Notes: generated from the letters alone by a model not told the origin. A DNA stretch of 64,000 bases from Antarcticibacterium sp. 1MA-6-2 (GCF_021535135.1 NZ_CP091036.1:2232001-2296000); one strand, 5' to 3'. Shown: positions 8,174-18,318, numbered from the stretch's first letter. Numbers and translations: made by a program.

Positions 8174-8207
8174 AAAACCACGCTAATCCTAAGATTTGCG
8201 TGGTTTT
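8174..8207 (-). terminator. Terminator downstream of tRNA-Arg
   Basis: AAAACCACGC (8174-8183) and GCGTGGTTTT (8198-8207) form a perfect 10-bp stem 25 bases after the tRNA 3' end; on the minus strand it ends in a T-run. Confidence 0.7.
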
Positions 8208-8231
8208 GCAGCTAATTGTTATTAGCTTTGG

Positions 8232-8305
8232 TGACCCCGGAGGGATTCAAACCCCCAACCCTCAGAGCCGAAATCTGATGCGCTATTCAGTTGCGCCACG
8301 GGGCC
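8232..8305 (-). tRNA. tRNA-Arg (anticodon TCG)
   Basis: Read on the minus strand from 8305, the acceptor stem GGCCCCG pairs with CGGGGTC. The anticodon arm is TCAGA-TTTCGGC-TCTGA, giving anticodon TCG, and the T-loop TTTGAATC is present. The gene is followed by CCA, which Bacteroidota usually do not encode; here it may be chance or contributed by the integrated element. It is the likely integration target of the element to its left. Confidence 0.95.
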
Positions 8306-8313
8306 TTGTTTTC

Positions 8314-8346
8314 AGACCTCACAGGTTTTTAAAACCTGTGCGGTCT
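8314..8346. repeat. CCTCACAGGTTTT palindrome (copy 1)
   Basis: A palindrome of about 33 bp (8314-8346) with arms AGACCTCACAGGTTTT and AAAACCTGTGCGGTCT. It lies just past the end of the yqeY-like gene and can act as its terminator. A near-identical palindrome occurs at 14336-14368, so this is a dispersed intergenic repeat. Confidence 0.7.
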
Positions 8347-8355
8347 ATTCCATTA

Positions 8356-8806
8356 TTAACTCAATTTCTTCTTTACGATCATCGAAATGGTTTTGCCATC
8401 TGCCTTACTTAGCAAGGTCTGCAGATGCTTTACCCATCACTTTTCCCATATCCTTCATTCCTTCAGCACCTGTCTCTGCAATAATCTCATCTACTTTTGC
8501 CTCTATTTCCTCATCGGTTAACTGCTCAGGTAAAAACATGCTTATTACAGCTGCCTGGTCAATTTCGGGCTGGGCAAGATCTTCTCTTCCCTGTTCCCTG
8601 TAAATTGCGGCACTGTCTCTTCTTTGCTTAACAAGTTTCTGAAGCAATTTTAATTCTTCTTCCTCAGTTAAACCTTCTTTAGCAGAACTCTCTGTTTGAG
8701 ACAACAAAATCTGACTTTTAATAGCTCGTAGTGCCTCCAGTTTGTTAGCATCTTTGGCTCGCATAGCTGCTTTCATTTCGGTCATTACACGCTCTTGTAG
8801 ACTCAT
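8356..8806 (-). CDS. GatB/YqeY domain protein (apparent frameshift near the end)
   Basis: A YqeY-type protein of about 149 residues, related to the tRNA-binding tail of the GatB amidotransferase subunit; the exact role is unknown. As read, a stop falls after MGKASADLAK. Restoring one base at 8407-8413 (GCTAAGT read for expected GCCGGT) continues the frame as GKADGKTISMIVKKKLS, the normal ending of the family, with a stop at 8356. I therefore treat the gene as intact in the organism. It follows ftsZ with a terminator between, as is common in flavobacteria. Confidence 0.85.
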
Positions 8807-8841
8807 TTTCTTATTTAATTAAGGACTGCGAATATAAAAAG

Positions 8842-8875
8842 AAAACCTGAAATCCTATAAAGAATTTCAGGTTTT
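8842..8875 (-). terminator. Terminator after ftsZ
   Basis: AAAACCTGAAAT (8842-8853) and ATTTCAGGTTTT (8864-8875) form a perfect 12-bp stem between ftsZ and the yqeY-like gene. It marks the end of the dcw transcript. Confidence 0.8.
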
Positions 8876-8896
8876 ATAAAGTGTTCACTTAATAGG

Positions 8897-10873
8897 TTAA
8901 TCTACATTATCGTGCAAAAATGAATTATTACTCCTAAACCTCAATTCATCTTTATCGCCATTCCCCAGGCTTGTCCTGGAAAGTTTTTCTTCTCCATGTC
9001 TTGAGCTGTCAAGATCAATTCCCTGGCGCTTATAGGCTGGCTGTCTTTCTATTTCATCAATGTGAGCAGCATTACTCCTGAATTTATAATTAAATTCTTT
9101 CATTTTTGCTCTTCTGTCTGCAGCTCTTGCAATTAGGCTTTCAGAAATTGGATTATCAAAAGGATCATTCTCATCCCGTTGTGCGGGTTTTTCTGGTTGT
9201 GGCGCCACAGTTTTCTTTTCAAAAACTACTTCATCCTCTTCGGTTTTCTTTTGAGTAGGCCTGGATTTCTTCAGCATTTGCTCCACCTCCATATAATCAT
9301 CAAGGCTATAGCGTTTTATACCTGTCGCAGAACTTTCGGTCACCGGGATAATTTCAATAGGCTCATTCACCTCCATATCTCTGGTTTGCTCACTAAGATT
9401 GTGAACCACCTTTTTTGCTGCTGAATCTTCAGAAGACCTTTGAGTTTGCTGAATTTGGTTCTGAACCGGGGCTTTCTTTTCTTCTTTTTTATTATTGCTG
9501 ATAGGAAAATCAAAAGTAAACATGAATTGCTCTTCCGGTATTCCCGAAATTTCTTCAGCTTCATTAACTTCTAAATCCTTTGTTTCATCTGAAGTATCAG
9601 TAATAATAAAGTTTTCCTGAGCATATTTAACCTCCTCATAGATCACGTTCATATTTCGTACGCTTGGAGGAGTACTTAAATTATCTTTTATTCTAGGAGT
9701 GTTAACCTCCTCTACCTCTTCATCCAAAGAATGGAAAATTTTTGGGGATTCTGTTTCTGAATGTGGTTCATCAGAAATTTGTCTGCCATTGTCAAACTTT
9801 GCAGTTGTAAAATTGTGCTCAGCTCTTTGCTCATCTTCCAGAGTATGGATGATCTTTTTAGTTTCTGTATTTACAATCTCATTTTGTGTTTCCACATTAA
9901 AACTAGATCGCAATTATTGTAACTGCTATTGCATCGTCGAGTTTATCATCTTCCCCAACACCCATAATAATATTAGCACTGTGGCTAAGCCTCATTCTGG
10001 ATGTGATCGTTAATTTCTCCAATCTCATCAATTGTAATTTCTTCTGAACCGGAAACGATAAGCAGTAATACGTTCTTAGCTCCTTTGATCTTGTTATCAT
10101 TAAGCAATGGGGAATCGAGCGCTTTTGTAATCGCATCCTGAGCACGGTTTGCACCAGATGCAGTTGCAGATCCCATTATAGCTGTACCACTATTGCTCAA
10201 TACAGTTTTGGCATCACGTAAATCGATGTTTTGCGTATAGTGATGGGTAATAACCTCAGCAATACCCCTGGAAGCTGTTGCCAATACCTCATCTGCCTTG
10301 GAAAATCCTGCCTTAAAACCAAGATTTCCATAAACTTCTCTAAGCTTGTTATTATTTATTACAATAAGAGAATCCACATGGCTTCGAAGTTTCTCAACTC
10401 CAAGTTGTGCCTGCTCGTTTCTCATTTTTCCTTCAAATTGAAAAGGAATGGTAACTATACCTACGGTAAGTATATCCATTTCCTTAGCCTGCTTGGCAAT
10501 AATTGGCGCAGCCCCTGTACCTTTACCACCTCCCATTCCTGCAGTAATGAAAATCATTTTTGTGTTGGTATCAAGCATTCGCTTTATCTCCTCAAAACTC
10601 TCTACTGCTGCCTGTTCTCCAATTTGCGGATTCGCACCTAGCTCCTAATCCTTCTGTCAGGCTAACCCCTAGCTGAATTTTATTGGGTACCGTACTGTTT
10701 TCCAGGGCCTGCGAATCGGTGTTGCAAATAACAAAATCAACCCCTTTAATTCCTTGTTGAAACATATGGTTGATCGCATTGCTTCCTCCACCACCTACAC
10801 CAATAACCTTAATTACGTTCGATTGGTTTTTGGGTAAATCGAATGAAATGTTTTCGAAATCTGTACTGCTCAT
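8897..10873 (-). CDS. ftsZ: Cell division protein FtsZ (three apparent frameshifts)
   Basis: FtsZ, the tubulin-like GTPase that forms the division ring. GVGGGGSNAINHM is near the N-terminus and the tubulin signature GMGGGKGTGAAP follows; the GTPase core (about 320 residues) is followed by an unusually long acidic C-terminal tail of about 335 residues. The frame breaks at 10636-10642, 9984-9990 and 9902-9908. At each the family requires Ala-Gly or Thr-Gly (GAGANP, EAGHSANII, IATGFN), spelled RCCGGY, and the sequence shows CTAGG, CTTAG or TCTAG instead. FtsZ is essential, so real breaks are very unlikely. The tail carries three copies of a short motif (see findings). Last gene of the dcw cluster. 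Confidence 0.92.
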
Positions 10874-10899
10874 AAATCCTGTTTTACTGGTTCTCTACT

Positions 10900-12250
10900 C
10901 TATTCTGCGTTATCTAAAAAATCTTTAAACTTCTCTGCCCATTTGTCAAAGATGCTTTTCCTTGCTCTTTTTTCCGGGATGGGAGTATTATCTTCCTCTT
11001 CCCCTTCAAAATCGTTTTCCTGTATTTTCTCCTCAACCCTTGGTTGTTCCGGTTCTTTTAAGTTCACCTGCTCCTGGAATCGTGCATTTTTTTGCTCCAG
11101 GCTGTTTAATACTAATCCAACTGCCGTTGCGTAAAGCGGGCTGGTGGTTTCAGTATCACTATTCCCCGCCAGGTGCTCGTTGGGATAACCTATGCGGGTA
11201 TCCATTCCGGTGATATATTCAGCCAACTGCTTTAGATGCTTTAACTGGGCTCCACCACCTGTGATAACCATTCCTGCTATTAATTTCTTTTTCTGCTCTT
11301 CGTGTCCGTAATTTTTTATCTCCAGGTAAACCTGATCGATAATCTCCACAACACGTGCATGTATGATCTTGGAAAGATTTTTAAGAGTAATTTCTTTTGG
11401 TTCTCTCCCCCTTAATCCGGGAATGGAAACTATTTCGTTATCCTTGTTTTCACCCGGCCACGCCGATCCAAATTTTATTTTCAGTAGTTCGGCCTGCTTT
11501 TCAATGATCGAGCAACCTTCTTTTATATCTTCAGTAATTACGTTTCCACCAAATGGTATTACTGCGGTATGGCGGATGATTCCATCTTTAAAGATGGCAA
11601 GATCTGTAGTTCCACCTCCTATATCAATTAAGGCTACTCCCGCTTCTTTTTCTTCCTGACTTAAAACTGCATTTGCTGAAGCCAATGGTTCCAGAGTTAC
11701 TGCTGAAAGTTCCAATCCTGCACTTTTTACACAGCGGCCAATGTTCCTGATTGAGGAAACCTGTCCCACTACCACGTGAAAATTGGCTTCCAGTCTACCC
11801 CCGTACATACCAATAGGCTCTTTTATTTCTGCCTGACCATCTACCTTAAATTCCTGTGGAAGCACATGTATTATTTCTTCCCCTGGAAGCATCACAAGTT
11901 TATGAACCTGGTTGCACAGTGTATGTATATCATCATTATCAATTACTTCATCCGGGTTTGGCCTGGTAATATAATCGCTGTGTTGTAAACTTCTTATGTG
12001 CTGGCTTAGCGATCCCAACCACCACATCCTGTATTTTTAAACCTGAATCTGCTTCTGCTTCCTGTATTGCCAGTTGAATGGATTGTATAGTCTGGGTGAT
12101 GTTGTTCACCACTCCCCGGTGCACACCCATACTTTTTGACTTTCCTATCCCTATGATCTCCACCTTCCCGTATTCATTCTTGCGCCCGATCATGGCCACA
12201 ATCTTTGTGGTTCCAATATCAAGACCTACTGCAATGTCGTTCTCTTCCAT
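10900..12250 (-). CDS. ftsA: Cell division protein FtsA (one apparent frameshift)
   Basis: FtsA, the actin-like ATPase that tethers FtsZ to the membrane and recruits the divisome. The N-terminus VGLDIGTTKIVAMIGRK is the phosphate-1 motif; IDIGGGTTDLAIF (phosphate-2) and VITGGGAQLKHL (adenosine motif) follow. The last residues (ARKSIFDKWAEKFKDFLDN) form the amphipathic membrane-targeting helix. The frame breaks at 12004-12010, where GIAGQHIRS is expected and GCTAAGC is read in place of GCCGGC. It starts three bases after ftsQ and is followed closely by ftsZ. Confidence 0.93.
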
Positions 12251-12253
12251 AAC

Positions 12254-12970
12254 TTATTTTTTAGTGCATACAACCTGATTCCCAAATTGTAGATCCACCA
12301 TTTTGTAAGTATTTAATAATTCGTCTTTTAGTGCCTTTTTGTAAAAGGCTTTAAAATTGTTGAATTTAATATCTACGTTTTCAACTTTCCCAAAGAACAA
12401 ATTAAAATCCATTTGTCTTATTTCAAGCTCATAAAGTCCACCCCTCTTCCTTGTAATGGCTGTCACATGTTCCTGTAAAAACTGATCTTTACTTATATAG
12501 TCCAAAATTGGGTAAACTTCTTCTATACTTTTATCATCAACACCTGTCACAACAGGAACCCTGGCGGAATAATACGGCGAAAGGGGCATTCTATCCCCTA
12601 ATCTGTCCACGTAAAAAACATCTTCGGCAAGTACTCTTCCAATTGGACGACGCTGGCTGATTTGTGTTTTTAAAATGCCATCCAGGGTGACAAATACTTC
12701 AGCATTTTCAACCATTTCGTGATTATTCAAAACCGACTCCACCCTATTCAAATCTAAAGTTTCTTTACCTACACTCGCAGCAGTGACTTTATTTTGTATT
12801 AACAATTTATTAACCGCTTCTTCAGTAACATAAAGGTTTTCAGATTCAGTAAAATGTACTTCTATTTTAGATATTTTTCTGGTGCTATTTCTCTGCCCGG
12901 CAAAACCGTAAAGGAAGACCACTACAGCTACCACGAATACTGCCTTTATGTAATTGTAATTAATCTTCAT
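12254..12970 (-). CDS. ftsQ: Cell division protein FtsQ
   Basis: A 238-residue FtsQ/DivIB protein. A short cytoplasmic tail, one transmembrane helix (residues about 9-25, AVFVVAVVVFLYGFAG), then a periplasmic POTRA-like domain and beta domain. It links early and late divisome proteins. Intact. Its ATG overlaps the corrected end of murC by 11 bases. Confidence 0.9.
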   Translation of the reverse strand: MKINYNYIKAVFVVAVVVFLYGFAGQRNSTRKISKIEVHFTESENLYVTEEAVNKLLIQNKVTAASVGKETLDLNRVESVLNNHEMVENAEVFVTLDGILKTQISQRRPIGRVLAEDVFYVDRLGDRMPLSPYYSARVPVVTGVDDKSIEEVYPILDYISKDQFLQEHVTAITRKRGGLYELEIRQMDFNLFFGKVENVDIKFNNFKAFYKKALKDELLNTYKMVDLQFGNQVVCTKK

Positions 12971-14320
12971 TTCTTAATTCTTTTTCAAGCTGGCCCACCA
13001 TTTCACCAATATCACTTAGCTCCTAACATAATAATTACCTTGCAGCCGGAGTTCTTTACTTCATTCGCAATTTCCCCAGGCTGGATCAATTTTTTATTAC
13101 TGTTCTCAACCTTTTCCAGTAACCATTCTGAGGTTATTCCCTGCATAGGTTTTTCCCGCGCAGGATAAATGTCCAGCAATCTTACCTCATCAAACCCTGA
13201 AAGGCTTTTACCAAAATCATCAGCAAAATCCTTTGTACGGCTAAACAGGTGAGGCTGAAATATTACCATCACCTCCTGGCCTGGATGCATTTCTCTTACA
13301 GCCTGATGGGCCGCAGCAATCTCGGTAGGATGGTGAGCATAGTCATCAATTAAGACAAATTCCTCTGTCTTGATCCTGTAAGAAAACCTGCGTTTCACAC
13401 CTCGAAAATGCGATAGTGCCCTGACAAGCTTAAGGGGTGGGGCCCCATATTCCAGTGCCATTGCCAGGGCAGTTACAGCATTCTGCAAATTGTGTTTGCC
13501 GGGGAGATTACATTGTAAATCCTTTATTACTGTTGACGGAGTACGTAGATCAAAATGATACGACCCGTTTTCGACTTTAATATTTACTGCTGAATAATCT
13601 GCATCATCATTTGCGACGCCAATTGTGGTGCCAGGCATATCCAAACCTTTGCTCACAAAAAGTTTTCCTCCACGTGGAACAAGAGAAGCAAATTCCCTAA
13701 AGGATTCGATAAGTTTTCCGGCATCTCCATAGATGTCAAGATGATCTGCATCCATAGAGGTTATTGCCGCTATATTGGGTGATAATCTTAAAAAAGAACG
13801 ATCAAATTCATCAGCTTCTACTACCATAACTTCATTACCCTGAAGGATCAAATTGCTGTTGATATCTTCACTAATCCCTCCCAGAAAGGCAGTAACTTTA
13901 GCTCCGGAATGACTGAGTAAATGCCCCAAAATGGCAGTAGTGGTAGTCTTCCCATGAGTTCCTGCAACTGCAAGAGTAAAAATGTCTTTGGTTATCATTC
14001 CCAGCACCTCTGACCTTTTTTTAATAGAAAATCCTTTTTCCCTGAAATAGTTTAGTTGTTGATGATCTGCAGGAACTGCAGGTGTGTAAATTACCAGGGT
14101 AGTATTGATATTTCTGAAACTTTCAGGCAATAAATTCACCTCATCTTCATACACCACTTCTATCCCTTCAGCCTCCAGAGAACGGGAGAGACTTAGTCGC
14201 GGTTTTGTCGTAACCTGCAACTGATTTCTCCAGGGAATTAAAATATCGTGCCAGGGCGCTCATTCCTATTCCACCTATTCCGAGGAAATAAAGATTTTGT
14301 ATATTTTTAAAATCGTTCAA
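12960..14320 (-). CDS. murC: UDP-N-acetylmuramate--L-alanine ligase MurC (two apparent frameshifts)
   Basis: MurC adds L-alanine to UDP-MurNAc, the first amino acid of the peptidoglycan stem. YFLGIGGIGMSALARYF is the N-terminal nucleotide-binding loop, VAGTHGKTTTTAILGHLL the ATP P-loop, and DDYAHHPTEI the C-terminal domain motif. Lesions at 14191-14197 (ACTAAGT) and 13014-13020 (GCTAAGT for the invariant GAGD near the C-terminus) break the frame. The first methionine-like codon lies in a palindrome, so I take the TTG at 14320 as start; this is uncertain by a few codons. Confidence 0.9.
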
Positions 14321-14335
14321 GTTCGTTGTTGTTCT

Positions 14336-14368
14336 AAACCTCACAGGTCTCAAAGACCTGTGAGGTTT
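14336..14368. repeat. CCTCACAGGT palindrome (copy 2)
   Basis: AAACCTCACAGGTCT and AGACCTGTGAGGTTT form a perfect 15-bp stem with a 3-base loop, between murG and murC, touching the murG stop. It is related to the palindrome at 8314-8346. Inside an operon it might act as an RNA-stability hairpin rather than a terminator. Confidence 0.75.
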
Positions 14369-15468
14369 TTAGATTTTATTATTTAGTAATTTTTCAACTT
14401 CATCTACAATGGCTTCTGTCGCTTTGGGCAGTGCCATTTCTTTCATATTTTCTGAAAGCTCCTTCCGCAGTTCTTCTGAATTCAGCATTAAAAGAATTGT
14501 TTCCTCAAAATCCTGAGCCAGATTATCTTCTCTTATCATTTTTGCTGCATCTTTTTGTACCACTGCCATTGCATTTTTCATTTGGTGATCTTCTGCAACA
14601 TTTGGCGATGGAATAAACAGCACAGGTTTCCCTACTATACACAATTCTGAAACACTTCCTGCACCAGCCCTTGAAATAATAGTATCTGCTGCGGCATATG
14701 CAAGATCCATTCTCTTTAAAAAAGCGTGAGTTTGAATGGAATCACTATTATAGATTTTGTATTCGTCATAATATAAGGAGCCGGTTTGCCAGATCACCTG
14801 CACCTCATTTTCTTCAAAAAGATCCACATACGCTTCCATAAGTTGATTAATCCTTCTGGAGCCTAAACTGCCTCCCAAAACCAGCAGCGTCTTTTTCTCG
14901 CGATTCAGCTGAAAAAATTTCAAAGCTTCTTCCCGTTTAGCTGTAATGTTTTTGATATCCTGCCTTACGGGATTCCCGGTGATCCTGATCTTTTCTTCCG
15001 GAAAAAATCTTTCCAGATCTTCGTACGCAGTACAAATTACATTCGCCTCTTTTCCCAACATCCTGTTTGTTATCCCGGGATAAGAATTCTGTTCCTGAAT
15101 AAGGGTGGGGATCTTCTTCATATTTGCCATTTTCAGCAATGGTCCACTTGCGAATCCGCTTGTCCAATTACCACGTCTGGCTTGAACTTTTTTATGATTT
15201 GTGCTGCCCGATATAAACTGCTTGCCAGCTTAAAAGGAAACATCAAATTTTTTAAGGTGATTTTCCGTTCAACTCCTGTGATCCACAATCCTTCTATTTT
15301 GTAGCCTGCCTCCGGCACTTTTACCATCTCCATTCTGTCCTTTGCTCCCACGAACAAAAATTCCGCATCGGGATATCTCCTCTTAATTTCATCTGCAATA
15401 GAAATTGCGGGATAGATATGTCCTCCCGTTCCACCACCTGATATAATTATTTTCAGAGGTTTTTTCAT
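14369..15468 (-). CDS. murG: UDP-N-acetylglucosamine transferase MurG (one apparent frameshift)
   Basis: MurG converts lipid I to lipid II. The N-terminal loop [20 protein letters not shown] and the C-terminal donor-binding motif [22 protein letters not shown] are clear. The frame breaks at 15158-15163, where VVIGTGGFASGP is expected; ACAAGC is read for ACCGGC with a one-base loss. The gene contains the only intact RCCGGY site I found in the window (14780-14785, in IWQTGSL). The start overlaps the ftsW stop as ATGA. Confidence 0.9.
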
Positions 15469-16669
15469 ATTGCTTCACTTAAAATATCCAGCGGATTTTC
15501 CTCATCCAGATCCCTTTCTTCCGATTCTTTTATTTCTTCCCTTCTGGCACTAACACTTAATACAATTCCTAAAGCCAAACACGTCATCCAAATAGATGTT
15601 CCCCCGCTACTTACAAGCGGCAGAGTTTGTCCTGTGACCGGAAATAATTCCACTGCGACGGCCATATTTACCAGCGCCTGAAATATTATAGGCAATCCCA
15701 CTCCCATTACTACCAGCTTCCCAAAAATTGAATCGGCTTTTGTGGCCACAATCACTATTCTAAACAATAACATGAGATAGGCCAGCATAACTCCAATTCC
15801 CCCTACCAGTCCCATTTCCTCAACAATAATGGCATAAATAAAATCTGAAGAAGACTGTGGCAGGAAATTCCTTTGAACACTCTTCCCTATTCCTGCTCCC
15901 GCTATTCCTCCCCGGGCTATGGCTATTTTAGCTCTCTCGATTTGGTAATCGGCTTCTGTATCTTCATCATTGGCAAAATTTTCAATTCTGCTTGTCCAGG
16001 TGTCTACCCGATTTGGCAAGAATCCCGGAAAAGCTTTAGCCGTGAGAATAAAAAGGGTGAGCACAAGTAATCCCGCTCCCATAATTATTCCGATATATTT
16101 TAAAGGATATCCTCCTAAAAAAACCAGCACCATCACCATTGTAAAAATTATCGCTGTCGTGGAAAAGTTGGCAGGGAGGATCAGGGCCAGAACAACAAAA
16201 CTAGGTGTCCATAAAGGAAGAATAGTTTCCTTAAAAGTGACTGTTTTTTCTGAAATTCTTGTAAGATATCTCGCCACATAAACCAGCAATACCACTGCAG
16301 CCAAAGTCGATGACTGGAATGTCACTCCCACCACTAGGTATTTGGATCCACTTAGCTGGCATTTGATCCCCCAATCGTTGTTCCCTGAGTGATTGTATAG
16401 ATAAGCAGCACCACTACAATTGGAAGCAAAAGAATTGATAAGCCTTTAAAATAGTGATAAGGAATTTTATGAATTGCGTATAATAAGCAGAAGCCCAACA
16501 ACAGGTGAAAGAAGTGCATCACCAGATAATTAAAAGTACTACCATCTCCATACAAATAAGCAATATTGCTACTTGCGCTATACACAGGTAAAAACGAAAA
16601 CAACGCTAATAACCCGGCTGTAGCCCAAATAACCTTATCTCCTTTTATATTTGAAAAGATGTTACTCAT
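15465..16669 (-). CDS. ftsW: Lipid II polymerase FtsW (two apparent frameshifts)
   Basis: FtsW, a SEDS-family glycosyltransferase that polymerises lipid II at the septum with FtsI. It is a multi-pass membrane protein of about 400 residues. [19 protein letters not shown] is the conserved C-terminal segment. Two lesions lie only five codons apart, 16350-16356 (GCTAAGT where SNASRW is expected) and 16333-16339 (CCTAGT where IPVVGVTFQ is expected). Both match RCCGGY. Order and overlaps with murG and murD are normal for the cluster. Confidence 0.9.
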
Positions 16670-16674
16670 TTAAT

Positions 16675-16795
16675 GTTTTTGGTTATAAGTTATTGGTTAT
16701 AGGTTATAGGTTCTTTTCTCTAGTTCAAATCCTTTTTCTCTTTTCTCTTCTCTCTTCTCTCTTCTCTCTTGATTCTTGATTCTTGATTCTCCTTA
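16675..16795. repeat. Heptameric tandem repeats between ftsW and murD
   Basis: Short 7-bp units in tandem on the plus strand: TATAGGT copies, then TTCTCTC copies (16745-16769), then TTGATTC copies (16769-16790). The whole block is strongly strand-biased (pyrimidine-rich on plus). A sister block occurs at 18145-18300. Confidence 0.75.
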
Positions 16796-18137
16796 AAGGT
16801 TTCTCACTGCATCTTTAAATTGCCTGCCGCGGTCTTCGTAATTTTCGAAGAGATCAAAGCTGGCGCAGGCGGGAGAAAGTAAAACTGCATTCCCTTTGTC
16901 TGCCAGTTTATAAGCCATTTGTACAGCTTCTGCCATAGACTGGGTTTCGGTCATTAATTCTACACAATTGCCAAAAGCTTCAAAGATTTTAGAATTATCA
17001 ACACCAAGACAGATAATTGCCTTAACCTTCTCATTAACAAGCGGAAGCAATTCAGTATAATCATTCCCTTTGTCTACTCCTCCAACTATCCATACGGTCT
17101 CAGTATCCATACTGTCCAAAGCATAATAGGTAGCATTAATATTTGTTGCCTTGGAGTCATTGATGTACATCACATTATTGATCTTAAGAACTTTTTCCAG
17201 GCGATGTTCCACCCCCTGAAAACTTTCCATACTGGCTCGTATGGTCTCTTTTCGTATTCTTAATAACTGGGCCACGGTTGAGGCAGCCATTGCGTTTTTC
17301 GTGTTGTGTTGACCCTCAAGTGCTAGAGACGATTTCGGCATAATAAATTGGGTGTTTTGTGTAATTATTTTAATGTTGTTATCTTCTAAATAAGCTCCGT
17401 TTTCTAACTTTTTAACTACGGAAAATGGTAACTCCTGCGCCTTTACATGATGCCCCTTTAACCACTTTGCAATGATCTCGTCATCCCCATCATAGATCAG
17501 GTAATCTTCTTCGGTTTGATTTTTTGTTATTCTGAATTTTGATGCCACGTACTCATCCAGATTATAATTGTATCGATCTAAATGATCGGGAGTTATATTT
17601 GTTATAACCGCTATATGGGGTTTAAAATCTATTATTCCGTCAAGCTGAAAGCTACTCAGCTCCAAAACATACCAGTCCACATTTGTCTGGGCCACCTGTA
17701 AAGCAAAACTATCTCCTACGTTCCCCGCCATTCCAACAGACAATCCTGCACTCTTAAGAAGATCGTATACCCACTTAGTTGTGGTGGTTTTCCCATTGCT
17801 GCCTGTAATTCCTATTATTTTGGCAGAAGTATAGGCAGATGCAAACTCTATTTCAGAAATGACAGGAACCTTTTTCTCCAAAAGCTTCACCACAAGCGGA
17901 GCTTTTTCCGGAATTCCGGGACTTTTCATCACAAGGTCTGCATCCAGAATTTTCTTTTCGGAGTGTTTCTCTTCTTCCCAATCCACACCTAACTCCTGCA
18001 GTTGCTTTTTATATTTCTCCTTAACCTTTCCCCTATCTGAAACAAAAACTGAAAATCCCTGCTTTAGAGCAAGCACAGCAGTCCCCACCCCGCTCTCGCT
18101 TAGCTCCCAGAATTGCTATTTTTCGTTGTGATTCCAT
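16793..18137 (-). CDS. murD: UDP-N-acetylmuramoylalanine--D-glutamate ligase MurD (one apparent frameshift)
   Basis: MurD adds D-glutamate to UDP-MurNAc-L-Ala. GITGSNGKTTTTKWVYDLL is the ATP-binding loop, NITPDHLDRY and YINDSKATN are Mur-ligase signatures, and LLSPACASFDLFENYEDRG is the C-terminal signature. The true ATG is at 18137 (MESQRKIAILGA); eleven codons in, GCTAAGC (18098-18104) replaces the GCCGGC expected for the GAGESGVG nucleotide loop. About 444 residues when corrected, normal for MurD. Confidence 0.92.
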
Positions 18138-18144
18138 TTAGTAG

Positions 18145-18300
18145 TTATTGGTTATAGGTTGTCAGTTATAGGTTGTAGGTTTTCAGTTCTCTGTTCTCTG
18201 TTCTCGGTTCTTAATTCGTAATTTCTTGATTCTTGATTCTTGATTCTTGATTCTTAATTCGTAATTTCTTGCATCTTGCTTCTTGCTTCTTATTCCCCCT
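18145..18300. repeat. Heptameric tandem repeats between murD and mraY
   Basis: Tandem or near-tandem 7-bp units: TTATAGG-like copies, GTTCTCT copies (18186-18206), TTGATTC copies (18227-18254) and CTTGCTT copies (18275-18288), with a GTAATTTCTTG segment occurring twice. It is the same repeat vocabulary as the ftsW-murD gap, and has no coding potential. Confidence 0.75.
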
Positions 18301-18318
18301 TAGGGGATCAGGGGGCTC

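Larger units (their letters stand above)
8010..8231. other. Probable attachment region between integrase and tRNA-Arg
   Basis: This 222-bp gap contains clustered short repeats of AGGTGnC in both orientations (8079-8127) and a strong hairpin near the tRNA end (8174-8207). The layout of integrase, repeats, then tRNA 3' end is that of an integrated element's attachment junction, where the repeats would be arm-type integrase sites. The crossover itself is expected in or beside the tRNA 3' end. Confidence 0.55.

Noticed and set aside
1..8231. Left attachment site as a direct copy of the tRNA-Arg 3' end
   Set aside because: I looked for the tRNA 3' segment (GATTCAAACCC and flanks) left of the integrase and did not find a second copy, so the far end is probably outside the window.
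8897..12250. Split ftsZ and ftsA as naturally separate genes or pseudogenes
   Set aside because: The fragments join perfectly at one motif and both proteins are essential; natural splitting at RCCGGY in every case is not credible.
16675..18300. CRISPR-like array
   Set aside because: Units are 7 bp without spacers and no cas genes are present.
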